From contig JAKSYS010000573.1 of NCBI GenBank assembly GCA_022925895.1, forward strand, positions 1 to 41,235: a DNA stretch of 41,235 bases, written 5' to 3'. Of the stretch, positions 21,201-29,225 are shown piece after piece (position 1 is the stretch's first letter; the number at the start of each line of letters is the position of its first letter). Origin of the DNA: Fragilaria crotonensis. Taxonomy: Eukaryota; Bacillariophyta; Fragilariophyceae; Fragilariales; Fragilariaceae. The position numbers and the translations under genes are program-made. The notes beneath the pieces are model-generated. The model did no database searches and was not told where the DNA came from. It was given only the letters and a program-made list of their open reading frames with translations.

Positions 21201-21759
21201 CCTCGACAATGAGAGGGAGTTTTCCAACACTATGATTGGCCATTACAAGCTTGATCGCAATGGTCCTGAACGTTCATTGCCAACATTATACATGGTTGAC
21301 GCGAACAATCTTGTGGCACCAACAATAGGAATTCGTGACGTTGGCATGTCAGAAGGCTTGCGTGTCGAGGATGAACATTATCTTTTCCTCTTTCGGAGGA
21401 AAGATGACTGGGTTTCATCTTGGGACTCAATGATCAACAAGTGTCATCAATCCAGAGATTCACCAACTGACGAAAGTGAGTATGATGATTCCACCCACGA
21501 ACTTGATGCCAATGAGGATCTCATTGGCATTGAGGAAGATTCCGACAACAATGCCAATGACGACAAGGATGATGCCGTTGAAAAGGAGGAAGATCATTCA
21601 GATGATGACAATTGTGATGGGGCAGATGTGGACAGCGAGGAAGAGGAGGCGGTAGACGAGGAGGAAGCCGCTGATGAGGAGTTTGCTGACGGAGAAGCAT
21701 CTGACGAGGAAGATGTTTGCCCACCGCCACCAACAAAGAGGAAGAAGCAAAGGAGGTAG
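18292..21759 (+). CDS. Plavaka/CMC-like DDE transposase
   Basis: A 1155-residue protein. The N-terminus has a CCHC zinc finger (C12, C15, H25, C32). The catalytic core has D327 in FAMDKTQVDTYGRM, a second acidic cluster in IIGDTEGHDRLCG (D466, D471) followed by CRVCECP, the motif CPGEMLHLISLGWFKY, and E757 in YAESAHIPLSKITARN. This order (DKTQ; GD; P-D/E-xLH; E-x-HI-xx-K) is that of fungal Plavaka-type transposases, relatives of CACTA/CMC elements. A C-terminal module with YRAHPSVYNGKPWNDHAMVKW is also typical of that group. The tail is a long Asp/Glu-rich stretch ending in TKRKKQRR, a likely nuclear localisation signal. It would cut and rejoin the element at its inverted ends. The candidate DDE triad is D327/D466 or D471/E757, inferred from alignment by eye. 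Its stop lies 35 bp from the stop of the convergent gene. Confidence 0.75.
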   Translation: MSSGASGVLEECAGCHKTFKRLATHIAQSPTCEQVYATCQDDIPPDCGESKTSTRRASTRSTRWVSSDLLPRETNGAVICNDVPLPSGNASAGVGTSTIQPQEVQVHNDSGQHHDNEDCGFASLDDPFPLSDEDADTSFVKEGEPDKCVMKLYEELLESRANPLGLDRFSCEEKVHIELLHLLKVLNAPLIAFTHILKWAAQANDSGHVFQVDCQPSRKNVVQKLYCRYNMKGLIPKEKLLYLPYSKRLVSMIYFDASQVFASLLSCPLLNRDENFMFHEHRDPFVVPSRSADIGDINTGRCYRKTYKALVKNRGVDMILPTIFAMDKTQVDTYGRMQMEPMTMSHGLLKHEVRSKHSAMRILGYICQFPAHKPTSKKGTNSAVAVPQATDLPNGTVVGDVSLLKQIPNVSWSTYLLNEMHMQIKFILEESGFLELQRNGFKWMLHYNGKIHPIVLHPYIPFIIGDTEGHDRLCGHYTARFSSVKQLCRVCECPTLQSGWSKAKYRHRKPAVINKLVRSGDLIGLKDMSQNYLVNGFDQVRFGLHNARGIFGACPGEMLHLISLGWFKYCLDAFCAQAGGSTSLALKQYDSLCASIGKRLSRHSDRDLPRMNFPKGFSSGANLMGHEITGCLLVKLFALHTTRFRQIFSPPNKKSKKSKGDDPGLQRLSNAAHVEDWKLIVSSLLQWHQWMKQPTISKLQVGKSHCAVQWLMRQVGRVAPRPKGMGSNTIKTHLVLHLSEDILDHGVPDNVNSAYAESAHIPLSKITARNTQKRASTFTLQAANRYVENIAIAAAWQDMQQDIMANNELAGNSDTTPTPDNDATPTPSGTLSGRGFSIMWNAGDLSPSLVWNRTYPTDNSGGDSLLLNVMRFLGRQCLPHMTDGKLPCYTEFICANGHKYRAHPSVYNGKPWNDHAMVKWHGYAYPLPGLIHAFVDLRQLSPGARIILRESGQPSITAAGVYAVIHSFSPLDNEREFSNTMIGHYKLDRNGPERSLPTLYMVDANNLVAPTIGIRDVGMSEGLRVEDEHYLFLFRRKDDWVSSWDSMINKCHQSRDSPTDESEYDDSTHELDANEDLIGIEEDSDNNANDDKDDAVEKEEDHSDDDNCDGADVDSEEEEAVDEEEAADEEFADGEASDEEDVCPPPPTKRKKQRR

Positions 21760-21794
21760 CACGTAAGCAAATGATACCAGTACGTCCTAGTAGT

Positions 21795-24020
21795 TCAATA
21801 TGTAGACCATCCTCTTTTTTTCTTTGGTATCCGGTACTTCCCACCCACCTCCAAGTCCTCAACACACACCATGCCACCACCATCAACCTCTCCTTCCAAC
21901 ACAGGACATACAGCAGCTGCGCCAGCATCACCTGAAGCAGCAACGTCCCCACCCTCCGCACAACCAACAGCCCCGACATCAGAGAAATCGGCAACAGCAC
22001 CGCCCCCCCTTCGCCTCTTCTTCTTCCTGCGGCGGCGCCTCCTCCTTTTGGTAGTAGGTATTCCATCAGAACTGTTGGACGAATCATCAGAGCCCATGGA
22101 GGCGGGAGGGGGACAGGGTGGTTTACTTGCCGCTGCAGCAGCACACTGAAGTCTTCCAGCCTGCACAACCCTCTCTTTTGCGGCAGTGAATGTCCCATAA
22201 AGATGGTTCTTGAAACAGTTCCTTCCATCACCGACCCTCTTGCCATCAATCCCATCCGGCATAGAGAGAGAAGTGCAATGTCTGATAACTCGACCATCCC
22301 AGCTTATGGTGACACCATGTGAGAGCCTTATGGCAACGCCTGCAAATGGGCGACCATCTGGTCTCATTCCATGCAGATTTGGCATTACAAAATACCAATT
22401 GACACCAAGGCCACGGATCTCCTCAGTCCATACACTGTATCCCTGAGAAGCATCATGGACATCAAAGTGCGAGGAATTTCCAAGGTTGACACTCATGTCA
22501 ACTGTGTACCCAGCATGACATCCAGCTGCACCATCCATAGGAGGCACCGGCAGGAGACCTGAATCAGATTCCAAATCCCTGATCACAGCGTAAACCTGAG
22601 GAAAACAGTGACGGCCAATTCGAGACAAGGACACGACCATGCGCCGAAGGAGTCCTTCCGAAACGTAGCCGTTTGCTGCGTAGGGCAGAGTGCCAACCCT
22701 GTCCAAGTCCACCAGCGTTCCAATTGCGTGCATCGTTCCAACATCACCACCCTTTGCCCTGGCACTGCCCTTTGATGACCGCCTGCGCAATACCTCATTG
22801 TGCAAAGTGATGTCGTTCAACACACCCTCGTCACCGTCACCGAAGAATGCATTCCGGATCATCACAACCGACTGACGGTCCTTAAACTGACCCATTTTCG
22901 CCACATCAACCATCAAGTCGACATTGTTCATCATTTTTGGATCGATGATCCAACATCGTTCCGGTATCCGGAAATGGTGACAAGATGGAGCATAGTGTCG
23001 GCCGTCCTTCCTGGCGCTGTTGGCACCCGCCAGCCGTTTGTTGTACTCTGCAGCGAGGTAGTCATGCGGCCAGGAGGCACAATCCTCCCCAAGAAACACA
23101 TCAGGCGCCAGCATAGGACCATCGCTGTCGGAGCATTGCTTCACCCTGTACATCACGCGTTTCTTCCTGAAGTCAGATGTTCTCCTCCTAGAAATCCTCC
23201 ATGCAGATACCGAGCACACGTGCTCCTGGTGAAATCGCTTCACGTACCCACCCTCACCAAAAGTATACAACACAGATCGGCCAGCAGGCCCCTCCTCCCT
23301 TTCCAGACGTAACCAGCTCATATCAAGTGGGACAAGTGATTTTGGCACTCCAACACACTCATCACGCCGTTCCCTCGCACAGTAAAAAACACCACACTGA
23401 GGGAGGAACAGGATCATGGCCCTGAATTTGTGGTCGTTCTTGTCAGCCTTGTCCTCGGGCTTGTATGAGCGCACCAACCTGACACAATCCTCTGCCTCCC
23501 CCTCCCTGTTCAGGGAGGGAGGAGGTGCACCATCATTGTCCCCAACCTCGTTCCCATCCTGACCATAGGGACACCGATTTAGGATGACGTCCATGAGGTA
23601 GAACTCGTCGAGGTACTCGGACACTGTTCCGGATTCCCGGAACATCTCGTTCATGTGTGTTAATTGGAAGGGATAATCACATTGGTAAGCCCTTGAAATC
23701 CAATTGAGCGGAGTCTTGCCAATACAGGCATCATCTGGACGCTCCTCCTCCCCAGTTGTTGCCACATCCTGAAAGCGCCTCTCAAATTCGCTGCGCTCCT
23801 CGGGAACCACAGCCCTTGACAACAATGCCATAATTTGCTGCTGGGATGGGAGGAACTTCCGAGGTTTCCGATCAGGAAGTGTCACGACAGTTGACGCCCC
23901 CGATGCTGACGCACGACTTGTCCGTTCCAAGTTCAGAAACGTTGTCTTGCACGGAGAAGTTCTTCTGTTGTCAGCAATCCGATCACGGTCACTTCTTCGA
24001 TCGATTTTTTTGCGCGACAT
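21795..24020 (-). CDS. 2OG/Fe(II) dioxygenase-like protein (TET/JBP-like?) carried by the transposon
   Basis: 741 residues. The N-terminus is basic (SRKKIDRRSDRDR). Residues about 60-480 are globular and cysteine-containing without a recognised domain. The C-terminal part has the layout of a double-stranded beta-helix dioxygenase: SSHFDVHDASQGYSVWTEE with H518 and D520 as the proximal metal ligands, then NWYFVMPNLHG, then HGVTISWDGRVIRHCTS with H581 as the distal ligand and R595 or R599 as a candidate 2-oxoglutarate-binding Arg. H-x-D-x-H-(D/N) followed by a polar strand resembles TET/JBP enzymes, which oxidise 5-methylcytosine or thymine in DNA. The tail is basic (RRRRRRKKKRRR), a nuclear signal, then acidic and low in complexity. 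The catalytic call is motif-based; TET/JBP placement is tentative, and another DNA- or protein-directed 2OG enzyme is possible. Confidence 0.6.
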   Translation of the reverse strand: MSRKKIDRRSDRDRIADNRRTSPCKTTFLNLERTSRASASGASTVVTLPDRKPRKFLPSQQQIMALLSRAVVPEERSEFERRFQDVATTGEEERPDDACIGKTPLNWISRAYQCDYPFQLTHMNEMFRESGTVSEYLDEFYLMDVILNRCPYGQDGNEVGDNDGAPPPSLNREGEAEDCVRLVRSYKPEDKADKNDHKFRAMILFLPQCGVFYCARERRDECVGVPKSLVPLDMSWLRLEREEGPAGRSVLYTFGEGGYVKRFHQEHVCSVSAWRISRRRTSDFRKKRVMYRVKQCSDSDGPMLAPDVFLGEDCASWPHDYLAAEYNKRLAGANSARKDGRHYAPSCHHFRIPERCWIIDPKMMNNVDLMVDVAKMGQFKDRQSVVMIRNAFFGDGDEGVLNDITLHNEVLRRRSSKGSARAKGGDVGTMHAIGTLVDLDRVGTLPYAANGYVSEGLLRRMVVSLSRIGRHCFPQVYAVIRDLESDSGLLPVPPMDGAAGCHAGYTVDMSVNLGNSSHFDVHDASQGYSVWTEEIRGLGVNWYFVMPNLHGMRPDGRPFAGVAIRLSHGVTISWDGRVIRHCTSLSMPDGIDGKRVGDGRNCFKNHLYGTFTAAKERVVQAGRLQCAAAAASKPPCPPPASMGSDDSSNSSDGIPTTKRRRRRRRKKKRRRGGGAVADFSDVGAVGCAEGGDVAASGDAGAAAVCPVLEGEVDGGGMVCVEDLEVGGKYRIPKKKRGWSTY

Positions 24021-24029
24021 GATAACCTT

Positions 24030-24790
24030 GCACCAGTCCTATTGTCGAGGCACGAACACTCTCGTAGACGTTCGCAGCACGTTGTGAACAGCAGTCGCTC
24101 AACCCACTGTATGGCAGGGAGCAACCGCACGAACAAACGTTGCGAACGATCAGACGATAACGATGACGACGATACCAGTCGTATGGTCGAGACACAAACG
24201 CCGCTCTCGTAGACGTTCGCAGCACGTTATGAACAGCAGTCGCTCAACCCACTGTATGGCAGGGAGCAACCGCACGAACAAACGTTGCGAACAATCAGAC
24301 GACAACGATGACGACGATACCAGTCGTATGGTCGTGGCACGAACGCTCTCGTAGACGTTCGCAGCACGTTATGAACAGCAGTCGCTCAACCCACTGTATG
24401 GCAGGGAGCAACCGCACGAACAAACGTTGCGAACGATCAGACGATAACGATGACGACGATACCAGTCGTATGGTTCAAACGCTCTCGTAGACGTTCGCGC
24501 GTTATGAACAGCAGTTGCTCAACCCACTGTATGGCAGGGAGCAACCGCACGAACAAACGTTACGAACGATCAGACGACAACGATGACAACGATACCAGTC
24601 GTATGGTCGCGGCACGAACGCTCTCGTAGCCGTTCGCACGAAAACGACAACGAGGACGACGATACCAGTCGTATGGTCGTGGCGCGAACCCTGTCCTCGT
24701 AGACGTTTGCACGACGTTATGAGCAGCAGCAGCCAGTCACTCAACCCACTGTATGGCAGGGAGCAAGAACTGCACGCTCAAACGTTTGCA
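24030..24790. repeat. Tandem array of ~140-bp CpG-dense repeats
   Basis: The marker CTCGTAG(A/C)CG recurs at 24061, 24206, 24348, 24484, 24623 and 24696, giving unit lengths of about 145, 142, 136, 139 and 73 bp; the array is partly decayed at its right end. Each full unit contains ACTGTATGGCAGGGAGCAAC, AAACGTTGCGAACGATC and GACGACGATACCAGTCGTAT. Hand counting gives about 18 CpG in one 142-bp unit, far above the flanking AT-rich DNA. Within a unit, GACGTTCGCAGCACGTT and AAACGTTGCGAACGATC form an imperfect inverted pair. The array begins about 10 bp upstream of the dioxygenase-like gene's start codon and lies between two divergent genes, so it may act as a shared regulatory or protein-binding array. 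Confidence 0.9.
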
Positions 24791-25650
24791 GTTCCTGGGC
24801 TTCTTTCTTGTTTAAACTACAAGTTGTGACCACAGCGTGCTTGCTGGTTGAGTCTAGTGTGAAATGTACACGGAAACGACGTACATTGCATACTAGACTC
24901 AAAATTTGGTGTACGGGAAGGACTCACTTTACTATCATGCATTCTAGAGGTAACCTGTCATAGAACTTCACTCAAAAAATAATAAAGGGGCAAATCACTC
25001 TAAGTACTTTCAGTACTTATTGGTCTTGGGAGTGGAGCATGAATACCATATATATATCAATGAGTTGTAGGTACGTATACGTAATCGACGATCACATATA
25101 TGCTACCCTTTATTTTTATTAAATGTAAAACAAGATAGAATAGTGTTAAATATCAATATACATGACACATTCAAAGCAGAATTAATATTATGCGTCATCT
25201 GGGTTAATTGTACTACTACGCGTACGAAGAAGTATTCTTCACGAACGGAGATACTCCTACTAGTACTATGCCAACGACAACTCTACTACAACGTACTATT
25301 CGCATTAGAGTACACGCCTGGCAATCACGTTTATGAATCACAAGACAAAAGAGCATGTGATTTAACCAAAATAGAGCGTGAAATACAATTGCATGCAATT
25401 TATAGCAATGATCACCATGTATTCAAACAATACACATGTATAACTAAATCATGAATACGGGTGTTCTCAATATACAAGGTTATATATGTGTACTTTCAAA
25501 ATGTACGTAGCCGTGATTTGAAAACGACTACTCACCAAACAAACTTCACAACCTACACAAAAAATAGAGTGAAGCAAACACGTATTGCACCTGTTCACAA
25601 CACAAAACTCATACAAATTCCACTTTCTCCTGAAGTCGTCAACATCAACA
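24791..25650. other. AT-rich spacer inside the transposon, promoter side of the 578-aa gene
   Basis: No gene is seen. Composition changes sharply from the CpG-rich array to AT-rich sequence. It holds a palindromic ATATATAT-type stretch near 25050 and the presumed promoter and 5' leader of the gene starting at 25651. Confidence 0.5.
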
Positions 25651-27387
25651 ATGGCTCCTCCAACCCCTCCAACACCACCTCCACCAGCACCGCAACAACC
25701 AAAGGAAGTTCGCAAGTCTCCTCGCACCCTTAAAAAGGAAGAATTAGAGAGAAGAAAGGCAAGATATGAGCAGGCTGCATTAGAGTACGAGGCTCACGAG
25801 AAGCTGGTAGCTGCAAGGAAGAAGCTGAATAAAAAAGCGGGCCCCAAGAAAACAGTTGGAAAAAAGACAGGGAAAAAGCGTGTGAATGCGACACACAAGA
25901 GGAAGAGGAATCCACCGCCAGGTAAGCCAAACAAAAATCGTGCGAAAAATGTGGAGTTTGATTTGCTTGACGATGGTGGCGGCGACAATGATAACGATAA
26001 CAATAATGATAACGATAACGACGATAATGACAATGATAACGACAACGACAATGGCAACGACAATGGCAACGGCAGCTGGAACAACTATGACAATGGAAAT
26101 GACAATGGCAATGACGACGACGACGATGACGATGATGTTGGAGGGAAAAACGATGGTAACGATGATCATGACGGCGTCAAGATCGTCGGCAAGCGCAAAG
26201 TTGATGATGACGACGATGATGACGAGAGCTATCATGACGATGGCGAAGATATGGATTTGGACGAGCCTTTAGAAGGGGTGGTTGACGATGATCTGGATTC
26301 GGATGATGATCAGGATTCGGTCAGCACTTCAGGCCAACACGGAGAAAATGAGATGCAGAGAAGGGATGGGGAAAGGCGGGGGGTGTCGACCAGTACCGGC
26401 CATACAGCCAGTGCGGTACAACCAATTCCGGTTGTCAGAACACCAACACCTGCGGACTCATCACTTCTGAATATAGATGGACTGCTCCACATTCGTGGAA
26501 TGTCGAGGTCGGAGTCGCTAAAATGCCGACAGAAGTTTGTGACTCAACGAGTCAACACATTTGTCAAAGCAACACTATTCCGGAAGATCAAGTTCATCAA
26601 CACCGATAACAGTTTCCAAAGGGCAATGAAGTTGGTGATGGATCACGAGGATGTGCCGCCTCAACATCGTCTCAATTTCCAGAGGACATATGAGAGTGTT
26701 TTTAATGAAGCACTGAATTCAAAGAGGAGTGCCTGCGAGCAATCGGGCGGAAGGATTGCTCGCAAAACCATTGCTGAGTTTGAGACATCTGGAGAGGCCT
26801 TCTTCACCATGGATGAAGTCTCAAAGCTAAGAAGAGCAAACACGGACCGAGAACGGAAGGCTTTCTTTTGGTTCTTCGGAACGTTCTTGGAATGTGTGAG
26901 TGGAAAAAGACATTGGGGAGGAAAGAAGTACCTTGAGTTGGTTTCAAAAGCGAAAGATAAAGATGGTGGTGGTCGAAACAATGTTGTCACAAAGAGCGAC
27001 GAGGCATTTGCATTGCTGATATTTGAGAATTACGTAGATAAGTGGATATTGCAGGTACAAGGAACCGTTCCCGTGAATGCTGCCAATGCTGGTGGTAAGC
27101 CAAGGATGAAAGGTAAATACACTGGAAAATCGAGTGGGCACTGCAAATATGGTGGGTGGAGTCCTGAAGGAATTGTACGGTTCAATGAACTAAAGAAACT
27201 GGTGGAGGAAGACAGAGTATGCCCGCAAGCAGAGACAATGGAAAAGGAATTGCTGGAATTTTCCAGGAGTCAACAGAAAGGTGGAGGCCGTGGAGGGAAC
27301 ACACAAGGAGAACAGGGGAACAATGCTGCAAGGCCTGAAGCAATGGAGTCGTTTCTTGTGGAAGCTGCATGGGATTCAGATGAGTAG
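25651..27387 (+). CDS. Transposon accessory protein with basic, acidic and globular regions
   Basis: 578 residues from the ATG at 25651. The start MAPPTPPTPPPPAPQQP leads into a Lys/Arg-rich segment (about 20-105) that could bind DNA. Then comes an Asp/Asn-rich run (about 110-250) made by GAC/AAC-type codon repeats. The C-terminal globular part (about 280-540) includes LRRANTDRERKAFFWFFGTF, a block ending VDKWILQVQ, and a C-terminal YGGWSPEGIVRFNELKKLV. I recognise the last motif as typical of uncharacterised algal proteins associated with mobile elements, but I cannot name a domain. Position inside the inverted repeats says it moves with the transposase. A role as a DNA-binding partner is inferred from composition only. 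Confidence 0.7.
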   Translation: MAPPTPPTPPPPAPQQPKEVRKSPRTLKKEELERRKARYEQAALEYEAHEKLVAARKKLNKKAGPKKTVGKKTGKKRVNATHKRKRNPPPGKPNKNRAKNVEFDLLDDGGGDNDNDNNNDNDNDDNDNDNDNDNGNDNGNGSWNNYDNGNDNGNDDDDDDDDVGGKNDGNDDHDGVKIVGKRKVDDDDDDDESYHDDGEDMDLDEPLEGVVDDDLDSDDDQDSVSTSGQHGENEMQRRDGERRGVSTSTGHTASAVQPIPVVRTPTPADSSLLNIDGLLHIRGMSRSESLKCRQKFVTQRVNTFVKATLFRKIKFINTDNSFQRAMKLVMDHEDVPPQHRLNFQRTYESVFNEALNSKRSACEQSGGRIARKTIAEFETSGEAFFTMDEVSKLRRANTDRERKAFFWFFGTFLECVSGKRHWGGKKYLELVSKAKDKDGGGRNNVVTKSDEAFALLIFENYVDKWILQVQGTVPVNAANAGGKPRMKGKYTGKSSGHCKYGGWSPEGIVRFNELKKLVEEDRVCPQAETMEKELLEFSRSQQKGGGRGGNTQGEQGNNAARPEAMESFLVEAAWDSDE

Positions 27388-27752
27388 TATAATCAATTAA
27401 CAACAAACTTATACAATGCCGTCTAGGGATCAATTAGACAACAGCATCAACATGGATGGGGAATCAACATATTTGGCTACAACGGAACCATATGTTATCA
27501 ATCAGAGTGTTTAAATAAACCAAAGAAAGATCACTTGCATCAACATTTTGTGTCAGTAGAAATGAAAAACGTCCACATAAACGTTTTAATTATACCAAAT
27601 TTGGTGTACAGATTGTTTGCTACTGACCTTTTATTGTTTAGATATAACGATATTTAGTTACATAACAAAAATTGTTCAAAACTAACCCTCGAAATTTATA
27701 TAGACATCGAACGTTTGATCCTAAAATGTTAGTACTAAACATTGAATAAAAA
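27388..27752. promoter_or_regulatory. Right subterminal region of the transposon
   Basis: AT-rich and non-coding. Inverted relative to the left end it contains GTTTAG words (about 27651, 27734) and GAACAATTTTTGTT (about 27670-27685), echoing the left end. These are candidate transposase-binding sites. Confidence 0.5.
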
Positions 27753-27776
27753 CTAAACAAAGCGCACCTTCTGATG
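27753..27776 (-). repeat. Right terminal inverted repeat of the 10.1-kb transposon
   Basis: The reverse complement begins CATCAGAAGGTGCGCTTTGT, one mismatch from the left end. The adjacent CA (27777-27778) duplicates 17651-17652. Confidence 0.92.
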
Positions 27777-29225
27777 CAAGTGTATAGCCCACGTCCTCAA
27801 TCCTTCCGAGCAGAAGGATATGGAATGCTGTCCTTTCTTCGGTTTCTAATCCGAATGGCGGAGTTTTCCTCGTATGCCGAGCCATGGACGGGTATTATCG
27901 GCACGGATAGCCAGAGCGTGTTAGATACGTTGGCAGGTAAAGCACCGGAAGGGGAGACTCGACAACAGCGATTACAGGAGCCAATTCACATCACGGGAGA
28001 TACAGTAACTCTTGATCCCCTGTGCGCAGATTGGGATGTATTGATCGAGATCCAATATGCACTGCAGCAACTTCCAGGCCTCAGTATACAATACGTTAAG
28101 GGACATCAAGATCGGACAACCGCAGTTGGTAGGTTGCCATTAATGGCACAGTTGAATGTCGAAGCAGATTCAATGGCGTCCCTCTACCAGGATTTGCATG
28201 GCGATTATCGTCCGATAGTAGGGTTGACCCCACGATCTCGCGCACATCTGCACTTCACGTCCGGAACCATTACATCAGCATATCCAGCGGCTATACGACG
28301 GGAATATAGTGGCGATTCATTACTTGAACATATTCGCATTCGAAATAAATGGACTGAAGAGATCACCCAGTCGGTAAACTGGGACTCCCATGGAACCGCC
28401 TTGAGTAAGCATATTCAAGGACGACTTCATTACTCAAAACTGGTTCACGACATTCTCCCGACATTAGCATTCTTAAATAAACAAGACAAAGGAAAGCGAT
28501 TGTGCCCATGTTGCAACCATCCAAATGAGACGCGAGATCATATACTGCGATGCACAGCTCCTTCACGGAATCGGTGGCGCCACGCGTTCTTGACTTCCTT
28601 GGAAAAATTCTGTATTGAACATCACACAGCACCTGAATTGCAGAACTTGTTACTCGAAAGCTTCCGCGGCTGGCTGTACCATGATGCGGACAGCGACTTC
28701 ATGCCCAACCCACTGCAATATCCACCGTCGATACGATCTCTTATTGCACAGCAGACAGCAATTGGGTGGCGTCAATTGTTTAATGGAAGGTTTGGAGTCC
28801 AATGGAGCATTGTCCAAGAAACATATGTACGTCGCACTCAGATAACCCAGACAGGAGCAACACGAAGTCTCACTGGACAAAAATGGCAGACACAATTGAT
28901 CTTGTTCGTATGGGAAAGGTGGAAAGGATTATGGAAGCTCAGAAATGAAAGCTTACATGGGAAAGACAACGCAGCGCAAGCCGAGGCAGAGACCAAGGAA
29001 GTCAAGCGCCGTTTGGTAGAAATCTATGATCTCCGAGCTCAAATGGAACCGAGCGCCCAGGAGTTGCTCTGCCAAGACCTTCAGCAGCATATGTTAAAAC
29101 CAACATGGGCAACAACGAATTGGCTAAACATCCATCGCCCACTGTTTCAGGCAAGCCTTCGACGAGTAAAGACCCGAGCAATACAAGGAGTCCGAAACAT
29201 CCGGACATACTTTGCCCCCATCTGA
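27777..29225 (+). pseudogene. LINE ORF2 C-terminal fragment: rest of RNase H and CCHC knuckle
   Basis: Continues the RNase H domain broken at 17652: QSFRAEGYGML supplies the catalytic Glu, GIIGTDSQSVLDTL the next Asp, and LNVEADSMAS the last acidic residue. A 270-residue C-terminal region follows with a zinc knuckle (CPCCNHPNETRDHILRC: C-x2-C-x7-H-x4-C), usual at the end of LINE ORF2. No stop or shift occurs within this part, so the domain was open when the transposon landed. The first ATG after the junction (27774) is formed partly by the transposon end and should not be read as a gene start. Confidence 0.9.

Larger units (their letters stand above)
17653..27776. mobile_element. 10.1-kb DNA transposon (Plavaka/CMC-like) with a dioxygenase-like cargo gene
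   Basis: The ends are inverted copies of CATCAGAAGGTGCG(T/C)TTTGTTTAG (one mismatch in 24). The duplicated target is CA (17651-17652 and 27777-27778). Removing the element and one CA restores the LINE RNase H codons ATG GGC CAA GTG TAT. It carries a DDE transposase gene (18292-21759, +), a convergent gene for a 2OG-dioxygenase-like protein (21795-24020, -), a tandem-repeat array (about 24030-24790) and a basic/acidic protein gene (25651-27387, +). The subterminal regions are AT-rich with TGTTTAG words. All three ORFs are open, so the copy looks young and could be active. The superfamily call rests on motifs recognised by eye. Confidence 0.9.

Noticed and set aside
18292-21759. Assigning the transposase to the KDZ (Kyakuja-Dileera-Zisupton) group
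   Set aside because: The cysteine-cluster and other KDZ signatures I know are not seen, and the target duplication is 2 bp; the DKTQ, P-E-MLH and E-x-AHI motifs fit Plavaka/CMC better.
21521-22297. 258-codon minus-strand ORF overlapping the ends of the transposase and dioxygenase-like genes
   Set aside because: It is a shadow of low-complexity coding DNA in both genes, with Leu/Arg/Pro/His-rich chance composition and no domain.
24030-24790. CRISPR-like array
   Set aside because: The units are ~140 bp contiguous tandem repeats without unique spacers, in a eukaryotic transposon.
25780-26272. Open frames on both strands across the Asp/Asn repeat
   Set aside because: GAC/AAC/GAT repeats stay open in all frames; only the frame starting at 25651 has globular sequence on the far side.
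27774-27776. ATG at the transposon-LINE junction as a gene start
   Set aside because: It is formed by the last bases of the terminal inverted repeat; the downstream sequence is the middle of an RNase H domain.
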